Part shown: piece after piece, positions 1 to 5,292 of the stretch
How positions within the stretch are numbered: the first letter of the stretch is position 1
Layout of the letters: each line of letters begins with the position of its first letter
Origin: Anaerolineales bacterium
GTDB taxonomy: Bacteria; Chloroflexota; Anaerolineae; Anaerolineales; E44-bin32
Assembly: GCA_030642885.1 (NCBI GenBank)
Contig: DAOWMX010000078.1
Location: 1-8,811 of the forward strand
Direction of reading: 5' to 3'
DNA length: 8,811 bases
Notes under the pieces: generated by a model
Told to the model about the DNA's origin: nothing
Seen by the model: the letters and a program-made list of their open reading frames with translations, nothing else
The model's database searches: none
Position numbers and translations under genes: made by a program

Positions 1-368
1 TCCATGATCTGTATCTGACCGATCATGAGCGGCTCTGTGGTCTCCGCGTGAAAACCGCCACCACCCCTCGCGAGTTTGGCCATGAAGGATGCGCCGGCGA
101 TGACCGAAGGCTCCTCGATCGCCATCGGAACGAGAATTTCGCGGTCATTGATGAGGAAGTTGGTCGCTACTCCTAATGGGAGTCCGAATACACCGATCAC
201 GTTTTCGACCATATGATCAGCTTGATCCGCTTCCAACCCACCGAGCCTCTCAAAAGCGGCCTTGGTCTTTGCATCCAGACCCGCAACTGCAGCGGCGCGT
301 TCTAACCGCTCATCGATCGTCAGCTTAAAAAAACCAGGGAGTCGTGAAGTTTGAGTAGATGTCATCAT
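1..368 (-). CDS. mvaA: Hydroxymethylglutaryl-CoA reductase, class II (N-terminal fragment)
   Basis: This is the first 122 codons of a gene that runs off the left edge. HMG-CoA reductase interconverts HMG-CoA and mevalonate in the cytoplasm. The product opens with SRLPGFFKLTIDERLE, the usual start of class II enzymes. It then shows ENVIG (residues 55-59), the substrate-loop segment LPLGVATNFLIN (about 63-74), and the EEPSVIAGAS motif (85-94), whose Glu (probably E86) matches the catalytic Glu of the Pseudomonas mevalonii enzyme. The start is the first of two adjacent ATGs (MMTSTQ); no strong ribosome-binding site is visible. Class II enzymes were first described as degradative and NAD-dependent. 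In bacteria that make isoprenoids through mevalonate they can be biosynthetic, which I think likelier here, but no other pathway gene is in view. The gene is divergent from the histidine kinase. The family call is firm; the direction of the reaction is inference. Confidence 0.93.
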   Translation of the reverse strand, partial: MMTSTQTSRLPGFFKLTIDERLERAAAVAGLDAKTKAAFERLGGLEADQADHMVENVIGVFGLPLGVATNFLINDREILVPMAIEEPSVIAGASFMAKLARGGGGFHAETTEPLMIGQIQIM

Positions 369-557
369 TACTAATTGTGTCGTATCGAACTGAGCGACAT
401 TAATACACGCCGCGGGCTGGCAAAAACTATCAGGTTCTTTTTACAAGCAGGGAACTTGGATTTATTCCCGATTTGCTCTTCAGGATTACCCGTCGAATGT
501 GGTTATGTAAAGTACGCACCGATCCTATTGTCATTTGCATCACCCTATGGATGGATT

Positions 558-585
558 TTGCCTTGGTATTGGTGTGGGGTACAAT
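558..585 (+). promoter_or_regulatory. Probable sigma70-type promoter of the histidine kinase gene
   Basis: A -35-like TTGCCT (558-563) is followed after 16 bp by a -10-like TACAAT (580-585), which matches the consensus at 5 of 6 positions. Transcription would start near 592, leaving a leader of only about 15 nt. That leader holds the ribosome-binding sequence GAAGGA (592-597), 9 nt before the GTG start at 607. The rest of the divergent intergenic stretch (369-557) shows no clear operator or RNA element. The call rests on hexamer match and spacing only. Confidence 0.5.
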
Positions 586-606
586 CCCGTTGAAGGATAA
601 TTACCC

Positions 607-2358
607 GTGAGCCACGAAAAAAACACCCACACTGCAGTTTCGGAATCCACCGACGAAGTCGCAACCCCCGACTCGGAACTTCAAGCACTTCACCGGGCAA
701 CGCTGAGCTTGGTCTCCGACCTCTCACTCGACGGGGTTCTTCGCCGCGTTATTCATGCAGCGCGTGATCTCTCCAAAGCAAAATATGCTGCGATTGGGAT
801 TCCTAACGGGGATGGCGAGTTAAGCACCTTCATCACCGAAGGACTATCCACGGAGGAGCACGATCGCATTTCCCATCGACCGCATGGACATGGGCTCATC
901 GGGGAAATGCTGCGCACCGGGGAGAGCATCCGCCTGGCGAATATTGCCGACCATCCGAAATCAGTTGGTTTTCCGGAAGGTCACCCTGTGATGAACTCCT
1001 TCCTCGGTGTACCAATCAAGGCTTATGGCCGCTCGATTGGGCAGATCTATCTCACCGAAAAGATCGGTGAACCCGAATTTACCGCTGAGGATCAACGTTT
1101 GATTGAGATGCTTGCAGCGCATGCTGCTGCAGCAATCGAAAACGCACGCCTGTATCAACAAGTCCTCGGAAATGAAAGTCAGCTGGCGGAGAGGAATGAA
1201 GAATTAGGCCTGATGTCTTCCATGGCTACGGCCGTCAGTTCTTCCATGGATTTGGATCGTCTGTTAGAAGTAATGCTGGGCAGGGTGATGAACATCTTCC
1301 ACGCGGATGCGGGCGAGATGTTTCTGCTGGAAGAGTCTGAAGGTGTATACCGGAAGGCGATTCATCTCGGTGGGGCGTCAGACGCTTTTTGGGAGAACGA
1401 TCGCTTTCGGATTGGCGAAGGGGTTATTGGACAAGTGGCGCTTACAGGTAACCCGAAATGGACGGAAAATATTAGCGAGGATGATCACTTTCTGCGCAAA
1501 GCGGTAGTGGAAAGCGGGTATGAAACGATGGTCTGCGCACCATTGATTGCTCCTGGAAAAGTAACGGGTGTGATCAGCTTGGCTTTCAAAGGCCCAAGGC
1601 CGGTCGAAGATCGCGAGATAGGTTTGCTTGGAGCGGTTGGGGCCGGCGTGGGAATCGCAGTCGAGAATGCCAGGCTATACCGAAGGGCACGCAGGGTTGC
1701 TGTACTCGAGGAACGCGAGCGTATTGGCATGGATCTGCACGATGGGATCATCCAATCGATCTATGCCATTGGTTTGGGTATGGAATTCGCTCGACTTACC
1801 TTTGAGGATAAGGCCCCAGAGGCTGCTGGCCGCATTGAGCAAGCGATCGATGGATTGAACAAGGTGATCAGGGACATTCGAACCTATATCCTCGATTTAC
1901 AACCCAGCAGAATTCACACCGACGATCTACCAGAAGCGCTTGGACGGCTGGTCCGGGAGTTCAAGGCTAACACGCTGGTAGATGTGGAGTTGAAGATTGA
2001 TGAGGACGCACTTGAATATATCCAGGATCAACCAGCCGAAGTCCTATTCCACATTGCACAGGAAGCGCTAGCTAATACGGCCAAACATGCGCGCGCCTCG
2101 AGAGTTTTAGTGAGCCTGGGTCAATCTTCGAATAGCGATTTGACCTTGCAGATTATTGATAATGGTCATGGCTTCGAAGTCGAATCTCAACCCGATCTTC
2201 TCGGTCACGGGTTGTCGAATATGCAGGAGCGGACCAGGCAGCTCGGCGGTGAACTCGAAGTTGTCTCGAGTCCTGGAGAAGGAACCACAGTCACTGTGCG
2301 AATTCCTCAAGACCGGCTCATCAGCACAACCACTCGCTCGACAACGCAGTATGAGTGA
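607..2358 (+). CDS. Soluble GAF-GAF sensor histidine kinase (HisKA_3/NarL-type), DosS-like
   Basis: This is a 583-residue cytoplasmic histidine kinase with no signal peptide or membrane segment. An N-terminal GAF domain spans about residues 27-183. It contains PHGHGLIG (92-99), GHPVM (125-129), FLGVPI (132-137) and IYLTEK (147-152). A second GAF spans about 203-358, followed by a signalling helix. The HisKA_3 phosphoacceptor box ERIGMDLHDG has H378, and the adjacent D379-x-x-x-Q383 fits the phosphatase motif of NarX/DesK kinases. The ATPase domain shows the N box QEALANTAKHA (485-495), DNGHGF (518-523) and GHGLSNMQ (533-540). In the first GAF, H126 and Y148 are 22 residues apart, as are the heme ligand H149 and distal Y171 of Mycobacterium DosS, so heme or redox-gas sensing is a reasonable inference. 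The GTG start is set by GAAGGA 9 nt upstream; the next in-frame features are already domain. A receiver gene follows and may be its partner. Confidence 0.93.
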   Translation: MSHEKNTHTAVSESTDEVATPDSELQALHRATLSLVSDLSLDGVLRRVIHAARDLSKAKYAAIGIPNGDGELSTFITEGLSTEEHDRISHRPHGHGLIGEMLRTGESIRLANIADHPKSVGFPEGHPVMNSFLGVPIKAYGRSIGQIYLTEKIGEPEFTAEDQRLIEMLAAHAAAAIENARLYQQVLGNESQLAERNEELGLMSSMATAVSSSMDLDRLLEVMLGRVMNIFHADAGEMFLLEESEGVYRKAIHLGGASDAFWENDRFRIGEGVIGQVALTGNPKWTENISEDDHFLRKAVVESGYETMVCAPLIAPGKVTGVISLAFKGPRPVEDREIGLLGAVGAGVGIAVENARLYRRARRVAVLEERERIGMDLHDGIIQSIYAIGLGMEFARLTFEDKAPEAAGRIEQAIDGLNKVIRDIRTYILDLQPSRIHTDDLPEALGRLVREFKANTLVDVELKIDEDALEYIQDQPAEVLFHIAQEALANTAKHARASRVLVSLGQSSNSDLTLQIIDNGHGFEVESQPDLLGHGLSNMQERTRQLGGELEVVSSPGEGTTVTVRIPQDRLISTTTRSTTQYE

Positions 2359-2456
2359 CTTAACGCATTCTCTCTAAAGACGACATTCCTCTTTTGCGTG
2401 ACAGGTTACAAAATACATCAGGAAGGGTATCACTTATCGAGTCCTTGATGCCGCTC

Positions 2457-2462
2457 TATACT
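2457..2462 (+). promoter_or_regulatory. Candidate -10 box (TATACT) ahead of the receiver gene
   Basis: TATACT matches the -10 consensus at 5 of 6 positions, but the -35 region is poor (TTATCG at 2434-2439, spacer 17). Transcription would start near 2469, inside the farthest possible reading-frame start (TTG 2468). If the promoter is real, the TTG at 2492 is therefore the likelier start. The receiver gene may instead, or also, be read through from the kinase gene, since I see no terminator in the 2359-2491 gap. Confidence 0.35.
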
Positions 2463-2491
2463 AGCGCTTGAAAGGTGGCTTGGGGATAGAA

Positions 2492-2863
2492 TTGTCTGAA
2501 GCCAGGCTTTATATTATTGACGAACATGTCACAGTACGATCAGCGCTGGCAGAACGTTTAGACCAGGCGGCGGACCTGCACGTCATCGGCCACGCGGGGG
2601 ACGTAAAAGAGGTAATGCAAGATGTCGGAGAGAAGAAGCCCGACATCGTCCTGCTCGAGGTCAAGCGCAAGGATGGGATGGGGTTGGAAATCCTCCGTTC
2701 GATTGTAGCGATGGATTGTTCCCCACGACTAGCCGTATTGACGAGCTATCCGACAAAATGGGAAGAGGATGCTGCACTGCGCGCTGGCGCGGTTTGCTAT
2801 ATGATGAAGGACATCGACTCGGAAGAATTAATCCGTATGATCGAGCAGTGTGCCAATAAGTAA
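2492..2863 (+). CDS. Stand-alone receiver-domain protein with Glu in place of the phosphoacceptor Asp
   Basis: The product is a 123-residue single receiver (CheY-like fold, NarL-family style) with no DNA-binding or other output domain. Present are the acidic pair D10-E11 (YIIDEH), T84 in VLTSY, and K106 in YMMKD after an aromatic-type Y103. The phosphorylation site, normally VLLD followed by a Met-Pro turn, reads VLLE (E56, GAG at 2657-2659) and then VKRKDGMG, so the accepting Asp and the Pro are both gone. Glu at this position often mimics the phosphorylated state, so the domain may be locked active or act independently of phosphate (inference). I chose TTG 2492 because GGGGA lies 5 nt upstream and the protein then begins right at the first receiver strand. 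TTG 2468 is an in-frame alternative adding 8 residues but has no ribosome-binding site. The gene follows the histidine kinase by 133 bp and ends before a strong terminator. Confidence 0.85.
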   Translation: MSEARLYIIDEHVTVRSALAERLDQAADLHVIGHAGDVKEVMQDVGEKKPDIVLLEVKRKDGMGLEILRSIVAMDCSPRLAVLTSYPTKWEEDAALRAGAVCYMMKDIDSEELIRMIEQCANK

Positions 2864-2883
2864 TTTTATATTGTTGAATAATG

Positions 2884-2920
2884 AATGGGGCTGTCCAAAC
2901 TTATAACAGCCCCATTTTCT
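2884..2920 (+). terminator. Intrinsic terminator after the kinase-receiver unit
   Basis: A perfect 11-bp stem pairs AATGGGGCTGT (2884-2894) with ACAGCCCCATT (2906-2916) around an 11-nt loop, then runs into TTTTCT. It lies 20 bp after the receiver stop codon. Confidence 0.9.
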
Positions 2921-3040
2921 ATTTAAAAAGGGAAGGTGATTTTTCCTTGTTAAATTATGAGCGGTGATTGTTCATGGAGTATTCGCGGGGTTGGGGAGGG
3001 GTTGAAAGATGCTCGTGAAGAGTCGGTGAAGAGATAGAGG

Positions 3041-3071
3041 CAAAAATGCACTCGAGATCAGCTTCGAGTGC
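3041..3071 (-). terminator. Intrinsic terminator downstream of tRNA-Glu
   Basis: A perfect 8-bp inverted repeat, GCACTCGA (3048-3055) and TCGAGTGC (3064-3071), encloses an 8-nt loop. On the minus strand it is followed by ATTTTTG (3041-3047). It sits 13 nt beyond the encoded CCA end of the tRNA and closes the minus-strand unit. Confidence 0.8.
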
Positions 3072-3084
3072 GAGGGGTGATGCC

Positions 3085-3160
3085 TGGTGCCCCCACGGGG
3101 ATTCGAACCCCGGTCTTAGCCTTGAAAGGGCTACGTCCTGGTCCCCTAGACGATGGGGGC
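3085..3160 (-). tRNA. tRNA-Glu (anticodon UUC)
   Basis: The minus strand folds into a full cloverleaf. The 7-bp acceptor GCCCCCA/TGGGGGC has discriminator A, and the anticodon arm is TAGCC-CTTTCAA-GGCTA. The anticodon TTC lies at plus-strand 3124-3126, and the T arm is CGGGG-TTCGAAT-CCCCG. The D region GTCTAGGGGACCAGGAC resembles other bacterial tRNA-Glu genes. The mature body is 73 nt (3088-3160), and the CCA end is encoded in the DNA (3085-3087). It lies 36 bp past the stop codon of the loader-like ATPase, with its own promoter and terminator. It reads GAA and probably also GAG codons. Confidence 0.97.
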
Positions 3161-3170
3161 ATCGAGCCGC

Positions 3171-3200
3171 ATTGTACCATTCACGAGAGATTGCGGTCAA
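3171..3200 (-). promoter_or_regulatory. Promoter of tRNA-Glu
   Basis: On the minus strand, TTGACC (3200-3195, 5 of 6 matches to the -35 consensus) is followed after 18 bp by TACAAT (3176-3171, 5 of 6 matches to the -10 consensus). Transcription would start near 3164, about 4 nt before the tRNA 5' end. The TGA stop codon of the upstream ATPase gene (3199-3197) lies inside the -35 box. Confidence 0.7.
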
Positions 3201-4621
3201 CGCTTAGAACGTCTGCTGGTTGGTTTTCCCTTGTATGAGGGCATGGTGATTCTTATTCCGATCACCAACCGGCGGTCACCCATCCGGGCACGAAGTCTGG
3301 GGTCAATCTCTTCAAGTGTGTCTGCAGTCGTAATGACTGTCGGCAGGGAGGCGTTGTATCGGTAATTAAAGAGTTGGTACAACTTCTCTCGCACCCAGGG
3401 CTTCATCGACTGCGTTCCCAGGTCGTCTAAAACGAGTAGATCCGCAGTTCGTATTTCATCGAATCGACGGTCGTACGAAATCATGCTGTCCGGGCTGAAA
3501 GTAGCCCGAAGATGGTCGAGCATATCGGGCACGACAACGAACATGACGGGATAACCATGGCCAGCACGGTAGTTAGCAATAGATGCCGCCAGGTGGGTCT
3601 TACCGCATCCGTAAGTTCCCATGAGGACAAGCCAGCCTTTGGGTTCTTCGGCGAAGGTCTGTGCTGCTTTAAACGCTTGATCGAGCGTTTTTAAATCCTT
3701 CGCGGGGAGTTTTTCATCCTTCCTCAGATTGAAAGTGCCGAAGGTTTGATGGCCATGGATGGAGAGAGACGAGAGTTCGTGTTGGCCCGTATCGTCGAAG
3801 GGGCGGCGATGGTCTGGAGCGTAAATACGCACATAGGTGACGATCTCCGGGTCGGAGAGACGTGAACGCATTCGACCCTCAATCTCCTCAATAGCGAGAT
3901 TCGTTGTCACAACTAAGGGCAGCTGGTTGATATAGCGGAAGTTTAGAATTTGGAAGAGCTTCTCTCGCGCCCACGGGGTTGCGCTTTGTGTCCCGAAATC
4001 ATCCAGGATAAGAAGCGGAGCAGAGCGGATTTGCTCGAAGCGGTCTTCAAACGTGACTTCTTCGTCCGAGTAAGCATAACGAAGTTGATCGAGCAGGTCC
4101 GGTACTGTCAGGAAGAGCGTAGGAATGCCGTTCCCCACGGCGTTGTTGGCGATCGCCGCGGCCAGGTGTGTCTTTCCACATCCGAACCCGCCCTGGATCA
4201 GAAGCCATCCTTCTACCTGTTCTGAGAATGTATGAGCCTGGTTGAATGCTCTCTCAAGCGATTCCTGCTGCTGAGGACCAAGCCCCACCCGACCATGCGG
4301 GTTGAAAGAATCGAAAGTGAGGTGCTGGAGTTCCTCGAGTTGACTCATGCGGAACAGACGTTCATGCATTCGCTCGTGCAAATCTACCTGTCTGCACGTG
4401 CAAATTTGGAGGCGGCCAAAATCCGGATGATCGATGGGGAGATCTGCGCGTAAATAACCCTGACCCTGGCAGTGAGGGCAATCCGGGTCACCTATCAAGT
4501 GTTTTGGCTGTGAGGAATCCATGCTGTTACTCGTCTGTTGCTGCGTCCCAGAAGTCAGCGAATTCTCCTTCGACGTAGCGGCGGCGAGCCTTTTCAGAGT
4601 CTCCTCGATCTTTTCGCTCAT
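3197..4621 (-). CDS. Helicase-loader-like ATPase with zinc finger and two tandem DnaC/IstB-type AAA+ domains
   Basis: The product has 474 residues, nearly twice the usual DnaC/DnaI length. A Cys4 zinc-finger-like segment (C48, C51, C74, C76) precedes the first AAA+ unit: TFDSFN at 102-107, Walker A GGFGCGKTH 144-152, Walker B LLILDD 203-208, sensor TTN 239-241, and the RSRL box at 252-255. A second full unit follows: TFGTFN 293-298, GTYGCGKTH 335-343, LLVLDD 395-400, TT 431-432, RARM 444-447. Both units keep ATP-binding and hydrolysis residues, so neither looks dead. Family knowledge suggests loading of the DnaB helicase onto DNA, which the adjacent dnaB and DnaD-domain genes support. The chosen ATG has GAGG 5 nt upstream but overlaps the DnaD-like gene by 95 nt. 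ATG 4522 (residue 34), 4 nt after that gene's stop, would remove the overlap but has no clear ribosome-binding site. IstB-like transposition helpers share this fold; no transposase is nearby. Confidence 0.88.
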   Translation of the reverse strand: MSEKIEETLKRLAAATSKENSLTSGTQQQTSNSMDSSQPKHLIGDPDCPHCQGQGYLRADLPIDHPDFGRLQICTCRQVDLHERMHERLFRMSQLEELQHLTFDSFNPHGRVGLGPQQQESLERAFNQAHTFSEQVEGWLLIQGGFGCGKTHLAAAIANNAVGNGIPTLFLTVPDLLDQLRYAYSDEEVTFEDRFEQIRSAPLLILDDFGTQSATPWAREKLFQILNFRYINQLPLVVTTNLAIEEIEGRMRSRLSDPEIVTYVRIYAPDHRRPFDDTGQHELSSLSIHGHQTFGTFNLRKDEKLPAKDLKTLDQAFKAAQTFAEEPKGWLVLMGTYGCGKTHLAASIANYRAGHGYPVMFVVVPDMLDHLRATFSPDSMISYDRRFDEIRTADLLVLDDLGTQSMKPWVREKLYQLFNYRYNASLPTVITTADTLEEIDPRLRARMGDRRLVIGIRITMPSYKGKPTSRRSKR

Positions 4622-5255
4622 CCTTGCCTCTATTCTGCCAATCCTCCAGGATAGCTTCGATATAACGCCACTTACGGACGTTGTTCGTCACCGCGATAAG
4701 GACAGCCTCTTCAATCCAATCAGGCGAGTACTCGTTTTCCGCTTCGCGGAGCTGTTCAGCGATCATCGGTGTCAGCGGGCCGATGTTCTGTTCATAGAGA
4801 GTATAGATGTTGGGCCGCTCGAGTGCTAGAGAGATAGGCGCTTCGGGATCCCCCGTGGGCTGCCAATCTCCTGCTTCGATTGAAGCGACCGCTGCCCGCC
4901 CTTTGGGGCTATTGAGAAAGAAATAGCTGTCCTCTCCCTGGTCGAATTCGACCTTCACCTTCAGGAAGGTTCCGCGAGCGACTGCTCGCTCCAGTGCATC
5001 GATCAACGTCTCCAGCGGTGTCATGATCTCTGGCCTTAACCCCTCCATCAGCAACTGGTCGGCAGCCATCTCCTCCAGGCTGATGTATCGAAAACGCCCT
5101 TCCTTCTGGGTCAGAGCCCAGAAAGCGTAAATGGTGACCTTGAACTCGCCGAGGTGATCGATCCTCGGGAGAAGTTCGCTAAAGAAGGCATTGGGAATAG
5201 GGGTGAGGGGGAGTTTCCCCTCTGGAAACCCAGCGAAACTTTCGGTTTTATTCAT
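4527..5255 (-). CDS. DnaD-domain replication protein
   Basis: This 242-residue protein is probably a primosome component acting with the DnaB helicase and its loader. The N-terminal half (about 10-125) opens with FPEGKLPLTPIP and looks like a winged-helix DnaD_N-type region. The C-terminal DnaB_2/DnaD domain carries YEQNIGPLTP (154-163), the hallmark WRYIEAIL (196-203) and DWQNRG (205-210), then a basic tail and an acidic end. DnaD-family proteins in Firmicutes bind and remodel DNA and help recruit the helicase loader; the same role here is inference. The reading frame is open upstream into dnaB to 5408, but those 51 codons overlap dnaB and do not resemble the family, so ATG 5255 is preferred. 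That leaves a 37-bp gap after dnaB. The ribosome-binding site is weak. The 3' end overlaps the start of the loader gene. Confidence 0.82.
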   Translation of the reverse strand: MNKTESFAGFPEGKLPLTPIPNAFFSELLPRIDHLGEFKVTIYAFWALTQKEGRFRYISLEEMAADQLLMEGLRPEIMTPLETLIDALERAVARGTFLKVKVEFDQGEDSYFFLNSPKGRAAVASIEAGDWQPTGDPEAPISLALERPNIYTLYEQNIGPLTPMIAEQLREAENEYSPDWIEEAVLIAVTNNVRKWRYIEAILEDWQNRGKDERKDRGDSEKARRRYVEGEFADFWDAATDE

Positions 5256-5292
5256 CGATATCTTTTTTAGGACAAGGGATGACTCTACCCAC

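Noticed and set aside
2955..3200. Minus-strand open frame across the tRNA-Glu region
   Set aside because: It runs through the tRNA cloverleaf, its promoter and its terminator, so it is not a protein gene.
3197..4621. Insertion-sequence helper (IstB) interpretation of the double ATPase
   Set aside because: No IstA-type transposase or terminal inverted repeats are present, and the neighbours are replication genes.
4521..4829. Plus-strand open frame of 102 codons opposite the DnaD-like and loader genes
   Set aside because: It is antisense to two supported genes. Its hydrophobic start (MLLLVCCCVPEV) is only the reverse reading of Glu/Thr/Gln codons.
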